A DNA stretch of 27,614 bases, taken from contig CAKTJC010000032.1 of assembly GCA_934567355.1 (NCBI GenBank), forward strand, positions 1 to 27,614, written 5' to 3'. Positions 7,392-15,313 of the stretch are shown one piece after another. A program made the position numbers and the translations under genes. The stretch is from an uncultured Oscillospiraceae bacterium (GTDB taxonomy: Bacteria > Bacillota > Clostridia > Oscillospirales > Oscillospiraceae). Position 1 is the first letter of the stretch. Every line of letters begins with the position of its first letter. Under the pieces are notes generated by a model. The model was not told the DNA's origin and did not search any database. It saw only the letters and a list, made by a program, of their open reading frames with translations.

Positions 7392-8810
7392 ATGCTCGAT
7401 AAGCTTATTGCGGAAGCGACAGAATGTGATTTCAAAGCTGCGCTGGAAACGAAAAAACCGAAAAGCTGGCTGAAAAGCGTCAGTGCCTTTGCAAATGGAA
7501 TTGGCGGAACGCTGTTCTTTGGAATCGATGATGACCGAAAGATTGTTGGACTGCCTGATCCGCAGAAGGACGCGGAAAGCATCAGCAGGCTGATCAAGGA
7601 ACGGATTACACCGATTCCCAGCTTTGTTTTGAAGCCGGATAGGGTGGAAGGAAAGAGCATCCTTGCGCTGATGGTGGAGGCAGGGCGCTCCACGCCGTAT
7701 TATTATCGTGCGGACGGCGTGATGGAGTGCTATATGCGCATTGGCAATGAGAGTGTGGCGGCACCGGATTATATTGTCAATGAATTGATCCTCAAGGGAA
7801 CCAATCGCTCCTTTGATGCACTGGTGACAACGGAGAAGAAAGATGCGTACAGTTTTACACTTCTGTCCGCAACTTATCGGGAGCGTACAGGTTTGACGTT
7901 GGAGCCCTCTGATTTTGTTTCCTTTGGGCTGGCGAACAAAGACGGCTTCCTGACAAACGCCGGGCGGCTGCTGGCAGACCAGCATATTGTGTTTAATTCC
8001 AGAGTGTTTTGTACCCGATGGAACGGACTGGACAAGGGTTCTATTTTTGACGATGCTCTTGACGATAAAGAATACGAAGGAAATCTAATTTATCTTCTGC
8101 AAAGCGGCTGTGCTTTTGTGCAGAACAATTCCAAGGTGCGCTTTGAAAAGAAGGCCCGCTACCGGGTGGATAAGCCGGACTATTCCGAGCGAGCAGTTAT
8201 GGAGGCGCTGGTCAATGCGCTGATTCATCGGGACTACGTCGTGATGGGCAGCGAAGTGCACATCGATATGTTCGATGATCGCCTAGAAATCTATTCCCCC
8301 GGTGGAATGTTCGAGGGAAAGCCAATTCAGGATTGCAGCCTCAGCGAAATTGGTTCGGCCCGGAGAAATCCGGTTATTGCGGATTTGTTTCATCGCATGA
8401 AATATATGGAGCGCCGGGGTAGCGGCATCAAGAAGATTATTGCGGAAACAGAAAAACTTCCCGGGTATGACGATAGAAAACGGCCAAGCTTTTATTCCAC
8501 CCATTCGGCGTTCTTTGTTACGCTGAGAAATATGAATTATGCTGAGAATGCTTGTGAAAATGAGATCACCCCACAAGTCACCCCACAAGTCACCCCACAA
8601 GTCACCCCACAAGACAAAGTGAAAGAGACAATTCTTGTATTCTGTAATGTCCCCAGAAGCAGAAAAGAGATTGCGGAATACTGCGGGTACAAGGATATAA
8701 GAAGCTTTGCGGTAAATTATTTGAGGCCATTGCTGGATGAGGGAAGGCTAAAGCTGACAATTCCGGAAAAGCCTACGTCAAGTAAGCAAAGATATGTTGC
8801 GGTAAAATAA
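7392..8810 (+). CDS. AlbA_2 (Schlafen-like)/HATPase_c_4/wHTH protein
   Basis: The 472-aa protein has the three-part design of COG2865 proteins, annotated variously as transcriptional regulators or RecG-like helicases. The N-terminal AlbA_2 or Schlafen-like nucleic-acid domain has ETKKPKSWLKSVSAFANG, then GGTLFFGIDDDRKIVGLPDP, and MECYMRIGNESV near residue 115. An ATPase-like domain follows with VMEALVNALIHRDYV, MFDDRLEIYSPGGMFEG and MKYMERRGSGIKKII. A (V/I)TPQ repeat linker (about residues 392-407) joins it to a C-terminal winged helix (SRKEIAEYCGYKDIRSFAVNYL). The ribosome site is strong. Some relatives act in phage defence, which fits the neighbouring restriction genes, but this member's role is unproven. 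Confidence 0.85.
   Translation: MLDKLIAEATECDFKAALETKKPKSWLKSVSAFANGIGGTLFFGIDDDRKIVGLPDPQKDAESISRLIKERITPIPSFVLKPDRVEGKSILALMVEAGRSTPYYYRADGVMECYMRIGNESVAAPDYIVNELILKGTNRSFDALVTTEKKDAYSFTLLSATYRERTGLTLEPSDFVSFGLANKDGFLTNAGRLLADQHIVFNSRVFCTRWNGLDKGSIFDDALDDKEYEGNLIYLLQSGCAFVQNNSKVRFEKKARYRVDKPDYSERAVMEALVNALIHRDYVVMGSEVHIDMFDDRLEIYSPGGMFEGKPIQDCSLSEIGSARRNPVIADLFHRMKYMERRGSGIKKIIAETEKLPGYDDRKRPSFYSTHSAFFVTLRNMNYAENACENEITPQVTPQVTPQVTPQDKVKETILVFCNVPRSRKEIAEYCGYKDIRSFAVNYLRPLLDEGRLKLTIPEKPTSSKQRYVAVK
8566..8613 (+). repeat. Four 12-bp tandem repeats coding (V/I)TPQ
   Basis: TCACCCCACAAG repeats four times head to tail (8566-8577, 8578-8589, 8590-8601, 8602-8613) and stays in frame. It forms a proline/glutamine linker between the ATPase-like domain and the winged helix. 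Its near-perfect identity suggests recent slippage, so linker length may vary between strains. Confidence 0.9.
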
Positions 8811-8852
8811 AGGAAGCGCGGAAAAATATAAATTGAAGTGAGGTCATAAAAC

Positions 8853-9756
8853 ATGGACGCCCACAAACTTTGGATGCTCAGAGACTTTATAGGAACCAAT
8901 AAAGTGCTATTCCGTATTCCTGTTTATCAGCGTAACTATGACTGGTCTGAATCGAACTGCAACCGGCTGCTGGACGATATTTATAGCATTATACAAAGTG
9001 GCGACAAGCATTTTCTTGGAACAATTGTTTTCATGGCTGCCAAAAGCGGCGGATTTTCGTTACAGGAATACGTTATCATACATTCATCCGGAAGATCATG
9101 AAGAATATCTCCACACATTGGGAAATCTGACAGTTACTGGGTATAATTCCGAACTGTCGAACAAGGGCTTTGCTGAAAAACGGGATATCATCCGGGAGAA
9201 CTCAAAGGCGGTTGTTCTAAATTGTGACGTTTTGGACAAAAACAGTTGGGGGGTCACAGATATACAGGCCCGCGCAAAGCGCCTTGCCGGTATTGTTTTG
9301 ACTAGATACAGGATTAAGCGTGTTGTAGATGAGTCGATAGAATTTGAGTACGTAGAAACACTGACACTAAACAACTATGATGCAGTCACCGGGAAAAAGC
9401 TGGTATCATTCAAACTATTCGGCGAAACATATCGTCAAAACAAGTATGCACTCATGCTGCTGGATGTTATAAAACTGCTCGACAAGAAAAAACCGGGGAA
9501 ATTGCAGATGCTGGCAGAAAACAATTATTCCTTCAACGCAAGCAAGCGTAAACATGTTCATTTGAATGTTGATGGAGCAGATATGCGCTTGCCGTGGAAA
9601 GTAACGGATGGTGTATATTTGGAAGCCAATCTGTCGGCATGGTCCTGTGTCCGATTTATCGAGAATCTGTTACCTGAGTTCGGAGTTGAAAGGGATCAGT
9701 TCTCTTTTAACATTGTTGCGGAAGAACCGAGTGAGAACGACGAAGATTTGGAATAG
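8853..9756 (+). pseudogene. GmrSD-like DUF262/DUF1524 restriction protein with its middle deleted
   Basis: Two halves of one gene lie in different frames. The N-terminal half starts at ATG 8853 (site AAGTGAGGT) with the DUF262 opening: FRIPVYQRNYDWSESNCNRLLDDI, then FLGTIVFMAAK and LQEYVII. At about 9081 it breaks and reads to a stop at 9099-9101. The next frame continues as the DUF1524 end of the same family: HPEDHEEYLHTLGNLTVTGYN, then KGFAEKRDII, and an extra C-terminal domain to 9756. In intact relatives DGQQRLTT follows LQEYVII, and an HxxP-type nuclease motif precedes the HTLGN segment. Both active sites are therefore gone. Such enzymes are type IV modification-dependent restriction systems; this copy should be inactive. 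The C-terminal tail encodes a DUF-like domain also seen alone in some annotations. Confidence 0.82.
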
Positions 9757-9837
9757 AATGGATTCAGGGATGCTCAGGGAGGGAGTTATTTTCCTGGGAT
9801 GAATTTGCGGATGCACACTAAGATAACGCTGAAAAGA

Positions 9838-9873
9838 TACAGCCCACCAATCCTTGCAGACTGGTGGGCTGTA
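9838..9873 (-). terminator. Rho-independent terminator of the SASP transcript
   Basis: TACAGCCCACCA (9838-9849) and TGGTGGGCTGTA (9862-9873) form a perfect 12-bp stem with a 12-nt loop. Read on the minus strand it is followed by a TCTTTT tract. It therefore ends transcripts from the SASP side. Confidence 0.75.
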
Positions 9874-9888
9874 CCATATTTATTTGCC

Positions 9889-9996
9889 TTAGTCCCTCAA
9901 CCGATGCTCCGGGGTGCCGTTCAAATACTCTTCTAATCCACCGCCCAATACCAGCTGCGCATATTCCAGCGGTGCATTGTAAATCAGCCTTCTCAT
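9889..9996 (-). CDS. Possible 35-aa peptide coupled to the SASP gene
   Basis: This short frame encodes MRRLIYNAPLEYAQLVLGGG followed by an acidic end. GGAGG (10006-10010 on the plus strand) overlaps the SASP stop codon and sits 9 nt before this ATG. A second in-frame ATG at 10002 is too close to the site to be preferred. The terminator follows 15 bp after its stop, which puts it in the same transcript as the SASP gene. No family is recognised. Confidence 0.45.
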   Translation of the reverse strand: MRRLIYNAPLEYAQLVLGGGLEEYLNGTPEHRLRD

Positions 9997-10009
9997 GTCC
10001 ATATTCCTC

Positions 10010-10268
10010 CTAAATCGTAATGGAAGCTATGTACCGCACATTGACTTCATGCCCGATTGCGGTACGAGCCGTACGGGGATAATTCGCACTTCGTACGGGA
10101 CACATCTTCTTGACCATCTGTCCGCCGACGGAGCCGGCTTCACGGGAGGTCAGGTCGCCGTTGTAACCCTGCTTCAGGTTGACGCCCATCTCCTGAGCGG
10201 CCTGCATCTTGAACTTGTCCATAGCCTCACGAGCCTGGGGAACATTGATCTGATTACTGTTCTTCATA
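10010..10268 (-). CDS. Alpha/beta-type small acid-soluble spore protein with an unusual tail
   Basis: SASPs coat and protect DNA in dormant spores. The core is unmistakable: NQINVPQAREAMDKFKMQAA, then GVNLKQGYNGDLTSREAGSV and GGQMVKKM. The start at 10268 (MKNSNQ) has a GGAG site; an upstream ATG at 10288 lacks one. Members of this family usually end a few residues after the KKM segment. Here about 30 more residues follow (CPVRSANYPRTARTAIGHEV and on), rich in Arg and unlike the family. That suggests a frameshift or deletion that replaced the normal end. The core DNA-binding helices are intact, so function may be kept. This gene is the best marker that the host sporulates. Confidence 0.85.
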
Positions 10269-10288
10269 GTGTTTCTCTCCTTTTCCAT

Positions 10289-10671
10289 TTCTTTTGCGGT
10301 TTTTCTTCCGCAGTCATAGGTTGCGCGGATTTGCTGTATCGATGCGTGCCTTTTTGCGGAAAAGGTGGGGGAGAATGGAAATATGTATCAGGAACAAATA
10401 GGTACGCCGCAATGCACGTTTTACGCTTATTTAAGTTAAAACGGCATTGCGGCATTTTGCGGATATAAGCAGTGCGTACCACAGAGAAAACCGGGCGAGC
10501 ATTGAGGCCCTTTGATGAAAGTAAAATTGAAATCATTGTGATAACTGTAGATATGTGCAAAAAGACCGTAGAAATGTCCCTGTCCGATAGGTGAATATCA
10601 CAGTAAAATAACATGGAAAAACCAGGAGAAGGTCTTGCAATGTCAATGTGATGCCAAAAGGAGAAGGAAAA
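10289..10671. other. Divergent intergenic region between SASP gene and sugar operon
   Basis: No gene is seen. Besides the large hairpin at 10406-10453, a possible sigma-A promoter for the operon is TTGAAA (10527-10532) with GATATG 17 bp later. GTGAATATCAC (10591-10601) is a short palindrome that could be an operator. No regulator gene is adjacent. Confidence 0.4.
10406..10453. promoter_or_regulatory. Long hairpin upstream of the sugar operon
   Basis: GCCGCAATGC (10406-10415) and GCATTGCGGC (10444-10453) pair perfectly. Inside them CGTTTTA (10417-10423) pairs with TAAAACG (10437-10443), giving 17 bp with one bulged A and a 13-nt loop. Only a short ATTTT follows on the plus strand. It may be a terminator or an operator or RNA control element. 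Confidence 0.6.
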
Positions 10672-12069
10672 ATGCTGAACAATTCTGTAAAGATTGGACT
10701 CGTTCCCATCCGGCGGGATGTGACGCCCAGGCCGGGAATTTTCAACTGGGAAAAGGCAGAGCAGCGGTGCGCCGCGGCGGTGGAGTATATCGAGACTCAT
10801 TTTTCTTCACAGCATGTGTCATTTGCGGATTTGAAGGGCATCAACCCGGTGAACGTGCTCTACTGTGACCGGGATGTGGAGGCCGTTGTGGAGCGGTTCC
10901 GGCAGGAAAAGGTGGATGCCGTGTTCCTGATTAACGGCAACTTCGGCAACGAGGAGGTGGCCAGGGCAGTGGCCAAGGCCATCGGCAAGCCGGTGCTGCT
11001 GTGGGGCCCCCAGGACGATGTGTTTGAGCCGGACGGCACCCGGTATACCGACTCCCAGTGCGGCCTGTTCGGCATGAGCCGCCAGCTGCAACGGATGAAC
11101 GTTCCCTTTACTTATATTGAAAACTGCCGCATCGAAGACCCGATTTTCGCCGAGGGCTTTCGGCGGTTTGCCTCCGTTGCCTGCGCCGTGAAGAATTTTC
11201 AGGGGCTACGCATCGGTCAGGTGGGGCTGCGGCCCAAGCCCTTCTGCTCCATGATTTTCAACGAAAGCCAGCTGATGGAGCAGTTTGACATCCATGTGAT
11301 TCCCATCAACCTGGCGGTGGTGCAGGATAAATACAACCGGATTCTGTCCTCCCGGCGGCAGGAGCTGGATGCGGGCGTGGCGCAGATGCGGGAAATGTAC
11401 GAAATTGATGACCTTTCCGAGCCGGTGCTGGATAAGGTGTATGCCTTTGTGCTGCTGTATCAGGAATTGTTCCAGGAATACAATCTGGCGGCCATTTCCG
11501 CCGAGTGCTGGACGGCCATGCAGCTGATGGTGGGGGCCATGCCCTGTGCGGCGTACCCCATTCTGGCGGACATGGGCTATATCATCGGCTGCGAAAGCGA
11601 TATGCACGCCACCATCACCCAGGTGCTGCTCAAGAGCCTGACCTTCGGGGAGGAGAAGCCCTTCCTGGGCGAATTTACCACCCGCCATCCCACCGACCGG
11701 AATGTGGAGCTGTTGTGGCACTGCGGCCCCTTTGCCTACTCCTTAAAGAAGAAGGGCACCAAGGCCCGCTGCGTCAACATGCGCCAGTGGATGCAGGTGG
11801 AGGACGGCCACTATACCGTGGCGCGGATTGACCAGGACCATGGCGTTTACAGCATCGGCGTGACCGAATGCGACAGCGCCGACGGGCCCTATACCTTCGG
11901 CTCCTACCTGTGGGCAAGGTTCAATAACCTGCCCGGCATTGAGCGGAAGCTGATTGAGGGGCCCTATGTTCACCACATGTCCGAAGTCCGGGGCAGCTGG
12001 ATGGAGGCCATCTGGGAGTTCTGCAAATACGTTCCGGCCCTGCATTTTGACGGCCTGGACGAACAGTGA
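10672..12069 (+). CDS. L-fucose/L-arabinose isomerase-like sugar isomerase
   Basis: The 465-aa protein resembles the L-fucose/L-arabinose isomerase-like superfamily in length and pattern. It has an N-terminal Rossmann-like half (VKIGLVPIRRD, then VDAVFLINGNFGNEEVARAV and GKPVLLWGPQDD). A C-terminal half follows with AAISAECWTAMQ, a likely metal-site glutamate region, and conserved CESDMHATIT and WHCGPFAYS. Such enzymes interconvert aldoses and ketoses with a divalent metal. The start at 10672 has an AAAGGAGAAGG site; in-frame starts at 10648 and 10651 lack one. It is first in an operon with an aldolase and a kinase 15 bp and further downstream, so it probably supplies the ketose to be phosphorylated. 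The substrate cannot be read from sequence. Confidence 0.75.
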   Translation: MLNNSVKIGLVPIRRDVTPRPGIFNWEKAEQRCAAAVEYIETHFSSQHVSFADLKGINPVNVLYCDRDVEAVVERFRQEKVDAVFLINGNFGNEEVARAVAKAIGKPVLLWGPQDDVFEPDGTRYTDSQCGLFGMSRQLQRMNVPFTYIENCRIEDPIFAEGFRRFASVACAVKNFQGLRIGQVGLRPKPFCSMIFNESQLMEQFDIHVIPINLAVVQDKYNRILSSRRQELDAGVAQMREMYEIDDLSEPVLDKVYAFVLLYQELFQEYNLAAISAECWTAMQLMVGAMPCAAYPILADMGYIIGCESDMHATITQVLLKSLTFGEEKPFLGEFTTRHPTDRNVELLWHCGPFAYSLKKKGTKARCVNMRQWMQVEDGHYTVARIDQDHGVYSIGVTECDSADGPYTFGSYLWARFNNLPGIERKLIEGPYVHHMSEVRGSWMEAIWEFCKYVPALHFDGLDEQ

Positions 12070-12084
12070 CAGGAGGAAAACAGT

Positions 12085-12906
12085 ATGCGTTATGAGCTGA
12101 AAGAAATTCTGGATTTGGGCGAGCAGGGCGGCTTTGCGGTGCCCGCCTTCAATGTGTACAATCTGGAAACCGTTTTGGGCGTGTTCCACGCCGCCCAGCA
12201 GACCGGCGCGCCGGTGATTTTCCAGATGTACAGCCGCCTGTTTGACTCGGAGCTGGCCCGGTTTGTGGCCCCGGTGATTCGTCAGGCGGTGGAGGAGTTG
12301 AAAACCCCGGCGGCCATCCACCTGGACCACGGCGCAGGGGTGCCGGAGGTGCTGCGGGCCTTCCGCTATGGGGCGGACGGCGTGATGATTGATGCCTCCC
12401 GGAAGCCCATGGACGAGAATATTGCCATGACACGGGGTGTTGTGGAAATGGCCAAGGAACTGGGCATTGGTGTGGAAGGTGAGCTGGGCCTGGTGGGCAT
12501 GGCGAAAGACGGCGTTCCCACGGACTACACGAAGGTGGAGGATGCTGCCCGCTTTGCCAAAGAGACCGGTGTTGCCGCCCTGGCGGTGGCGGTGGGTACG
12601 GCCCACGGTCACTATAAGCAGGCTCCCGTGCTGGCGCTGGAACGGATTGCCCAGCTGCACGAAGGAGTGGATGCCCATCTGGTGCTCCACGGCGGCAGCG
12701 GCGTGCCCGACGACCAGATTCGCACAGCGGTGAAAAACGGCATCCGCAAGGTCAATTTCAGCACGGATTTGTGTTGCTCTCTGATCGATGGAATACGTGC
12801 CGTGCCGGAGAATGTGGTCGCCATTGATCTGTTCATGAAGGAGCCCACTGACCGGGTGACGGAGTTTGCTGTCAGCAAAATTAAGCTCCTGGGAGCGGAC
12901 CGATAA
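12085..12906 (+). CDS. Class II (zinc) ketose-bisphosphate aldolase
   Basis: The 273-aa protein is a class II aldolase of the fructose-bisphosphate/tagatose-bisphosphate (GatY/KbaY) group, which splits phosphorylated ketoses into dihydroxyacetone phosphate and an aldehyde. The zinc ligands are visible as H82 (in HLDHG, with catalytic D81), H174 (in GTAHGHY) and H202 (in LVLHGGSG). GVEGELGLVGM and RKVNFSTDL are also typical. The strong AGGAGG site lies 15 bp after the isomerase stop. Its stop overlaps the start of the PfkB kinase gene by one base (TAATG), so the two are coupled. The length is slightly short for true Fba and close to GatY. The aldehyde product is unknown. Confidence 0.88.
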   Translation: MRYELKEILDLGEQGGFAVPAFNVYNLETVLGVFHAAQQTGAPVIFQMYSRLFDSELARFVAPVIRQAVEELKTPAAIHLDHGAGVPEVLRAFRYGADGVMIDASRKPMDENIAMTRGVVEMAKELGIGVEGELGLVGMAKDGVPTDYTKVEDAARFAKETGVAALAVAVGTAHGHYKQAPVLALERIAQLHEGVDAHLVLHGGSGVPDDQIRTAVKNGIRKVNFSTDLCCSLIDGIRAVPENVVAIDLFMKEPTDRVTEFAVSKIKLLGADR

Positions 12907-13823
12907 TGGGCGGCGTTGTGGGAATCGGCGCAGCGCTGTTTGACGTGCTGATGACCGTGGACACCTACCCCGCCGAGGACACCAAGCTCCGGGGGGAGGA
13001 GACGAAATTCCAGTGCGGCGGCCCCTGCGCCACGGCGTTGGTGGCGGTGAGCAAGCTGGGCGGTCAGGCGGCCTACTGCGGAACCGTGGGGGACGAGATG
13101 TTCGGCAGCTTCGTGAAAGCCGAGCTGACCCGCTATGGGGTGGACACCGCCCAGGTGCGCACTGTCCCCGGCAGAAATGCCCACAGCGTGGTGCTGCTGA
13201 ATACGGCAAACGGCACGAGAACGTGCGTCTGGAACCGGGGGGATGCCCCGTCGCCCCAGCCGGAGGAAGTGAACCTGGAAGCGCTCCGAACCGCGGACTT
13301 CCTCCACCTGGACGGCAATCATCTGGACTGCGCCGTGTATGCGGCGGAAAAGGCGCGGGAATTTGGCGTTCCCGTCAGCATGGACGCAGGGGGCGTGTAC
13401 CCCAATATCCGGCGGCTTCTGCCACTGGTGGACATTCTGATTCCCAGTGAGGAATTTGCTAAAAAGATGACGGGGGCGCAGACAGCCACTCAGGCAGCGC
13501 AGATATTGCAGGACACCTATCACCCCAAAATACTGGTTATCACCCAGGGCAGCCGGGGCGGCTTCCTGTGGGAAAATGGCCGGGAGCGCCGCTACCCCGT
13601 ATTCCCGGTGAACACCGTGGATTCCAACGGGGCGGGGGACACCTTCCACGGGGCCTTTCTGGCGGCGCGGCTGCGGGGGCTGGATGTGTATGACGCCTGT
13701 ACCTTTGCCTCGGCGGCTTCGGCCCTGAAATGCACCCGCTTCGGTGCCCAGCAGGGAATCCCCGGCTGGCAGGAGGTGCTGGACTTCCGGAAGACCACCC
13801 AGGCAGTGGTGATGGATGAATAA
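12906..13823 (+). CDS. PfkB-family sugar kinase
   Basis: The 305-aa protein has both PfkB family signatures. Near the N-terminus the substrate region reads TKFQCGGPCATALVAVSKLG, then YCGTVGDEMFG. The C-terminal ATP and catalytic motif is VDSNGAGDTFHGAF, with the catalytic aspartate at about D245. Such kinases phosphorylate sugars such as fructose, tagatose phosphate, ribose or sulfofructose. The start overlaps the aldolase stop. In the pathway it probably phosphorylates the ketose made by the isomerase and passes it to the aldolase. Which hydroxyl and which sugar are not determinable here. Confidence 0.88.
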   Translation: MGGVVGIGAALFDVLMTVDTYPAEDTKLRGEETKFQCGGPCATALVAVSKLGGQAAYCGTVGDEMFGSFVKAELTRYGVDTAQVRTVPGRNAHSVVLLNTANGTRTCVWNRGDAPSPQPEEVNLEALRTADFLHLDGNHLDCAVYAAEKAREFGVPVSMDAGGVYPNIRRLLPLVDILIPSEEFAKKMTGAQTATQAAQILQDTYHPKILVITQGSRGGFLWENGRERRYPVFPVNTVDSNGAGDTFHGAFLAARLRGLDVYDACTFASAASALKCTRFGAQQGIPGWQEVLDFRKTTQAVVMDE

Positions 13824-13865
13824 CCGGGGGATTTCCCCTTGTGTGAAAGAAAGGAACTTTAGACG

Positions 13866-15296
13866 ATGGAAAATCATTCTTTGATGTTTTATATGATTCG
13901 TTCCGAATTGGAGGACGCCGTGGGCGTTGAGAATGTCTCCACCCAGGAGATGGAGCGGGCGGTGTACTCCGTGGACTATTTCTGGCTCAGCCGAAAATGG
14001 CAGGATGCCGGGCAGAAGGGTCCCATGCCGGACATTATTGTCCGCCCCGGCTCCGCGGAAGAGGTTTCCAAGGTTCTGAAAATTGCCAATTATTATAAAA
14101 TCCCCGTCACCACCTGGGGCGGCGGCTCCGGCAGCCAGGGCGGCGCCCTGCCTGTTTCCGGCGGCATCCTGCTGGATATCAAGCGGATGGACAAGGTGCT
14201 GGAAATCAACACCGAGGCGGGCTACGTCATCTGCGAAACCGGCATCATCTTTGCCACCCTGGAAGACCTGGTGAACGAAAAGGGCTATTCCATCATGCAC
14301 CTGCCCTCCTGCATGACCTGCTGCACCGTGGGCGGCGCCTTGGCCCACAACGGCATTGGCATCCTCTCCACCAAGTACGGCAAGATGGACGACATGACCC
14401 TCTCGCTGGAAGTGGTGCTGCCCAATGGCGACATTATCAATACCCTGCCGGTGCCCAAGCATTCCAGCGGCCCCAACCTCATTCCCGTCTTTGTTGGTTC
14501 CGAGGGTACCCTGGGTGTCATGACCAAGGTGAAATTCCGGATTGTCAGGCAGCCGGAGGTGCGCACCCATCATGCGTTCCTCTTCCCGGACATCCACACC
14601 GGCTATCAGGCCTGCCGGGAGATTGTCCAGGCGGTGAAGCCCTCCATCATCCGGTTGTTTGACGAGGCGGAAACCGTCTCCATTATCAAAAAAATCATCG
14701 GCTTTGAGAAAAAGGGCGCGTTTATGAACATGACCCTGGAAGGCTACGCCAAAATTGTGGAGGCCGAAAAGGAGATTGTCCTGTCCATTGCGGAGAAGTA
14801 CGGCGCCCAGTATTTGGGCAACGAGTATGGCGAAAAGTGGTTCCAGAACCGCATCACCTTCTTCTACCCCGACCACATCATGGATTTGCCCCAGATGTTC
14901 GGTACGCTGGACACTGTGGCAACCCACGACAATATTGAAAAAATCTATTGGGCCATGAAGCACGCCGTGGAGGAGAACTTCAAGCAGTACGGTGTCCGCT
15001 TCATCTCCCACAGCTCCCACTGGTATGAGTGGGGCGCCATGAACTACTCCCGCTTCATCATCGACAATCCCCCGGCAGACCCGGAGGAGGCCCTGCGGCT
15101 CCACAACCGGATTTGGAACTGCGGTGTCCGGGCGGCGCTGGCCAACGGCGGTGTGCTGAACGACCACCATGGCGTGGGCCTGAAACTGTCCCGCCTGGTG
15201 AAGGAGCAGTACGGCCCCGCGCTGCAAGTGCTGCAAGCGCTGAAAAAAGAGCTGGACCCCAACGGCATCATGAATCCCTATAAGATGGGTCTGTAA
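13866..15296 (+). CDS. GlcD/lactate dehydrogenase-like FAD-linked oxidase
   Basis: The 476-aa protein belongs to the FAD_binding_4/FAD-oxidase C family that includes glycolate oxidase GlcD and the D-lactate dehydrogenase of ETF complexes. The FAD-binding half shows DIIVRPGSAEEVSKVLKIAN, TTWGGGSGSQGGALPVSGGI and TVGGALAHNGIGILSTKYGK. The C-terminal half ends in LDPNGIMNPYKMGL, the usual family ending. A 42-bp gap with AAAGGAAC separates it from the kinase gene. It is followed by an Fe-S protein and an ETF subunit, so electrons from a 2-hydroxy acid are probably passed to the ETF. The substrate might derive from the aldehyde released by the aldolase; that link is inference. Confidence 0.88.
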   Translation: MENHSLMFYMIRSELEDAVGVENVSTQEMERAVYSVDYFWLSRKWQDAGQKGPMPDIIVRPGSAEEVSKVLKIANYYKIPVTTWGGGSGSQGGALPVSGGILLDIKRMDKVLEINTEAGYVICETGIIFATLEDLVNEKGYSIMHLPSCMTCCTVGGALAHNGIGILSTKYGKMDDMTLSLEVVLPNGDIINTLPVPKHSSGPNLIPVFVGSEGTLGVMTKVKFRIVRQPEVRTHHAFLFPDIHTGYQACREIVQAVKPSIIRLFDEAETVSIIKKIIGFEKKGAFMNMTLEGYAKIVEAEKEIVLSIAEKYGAQYLGNEYGEKWFQNRITFFYPDHIMDLPQMFGTLDTVATHDNIEKIYWAMKHAVEENFKQYGVRFISHSSHWYEWGAMNYSRFIIDNPPADPEEALRLHNRIWNCGVRAALANGGVLNDHHGVGLKLSRLVKEQYGPALQVLQALKKELDPNGIMNPYKMGL

Positions 15297-15313
15297 GAAG
15301 GAGGTAGTGAAAA

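Noticed and set aside
8566..8613. Possible CRISPR-like repeat array
   Set aside because: The 12-bp units are contiguous without spacers and lie in frame within a coding gene.
10264..10800. 178-aa minus-strand frame upstream of the sugar operon
   Set aside because: Overlaps the SASP start, the large hairpin and the start of the isomerase gene; no ribosome site or family resemblance.
11743..13209. 488-aa open frame on the minus strand
   Set aside because: Antisense of the isomerase, aldolase and kinase genes; low-complexity composition and no motif.
10672..13823. Firm assignment to sulfoquinovose breakdown
   Set aside because: Isomerase, kinase and aldolase types would fit, but no sulfonate-specific gene or transporter is present and several other sugars fit equally well.
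12612..15236. 874-aa open frame on the minus strand
   Set aside because: It is a mirror of the GC-rich kinase and oxidase genes; the translation is rich in His, Gly and Arg with no family features, while the plus strand has clear motifs and ribosome sites.
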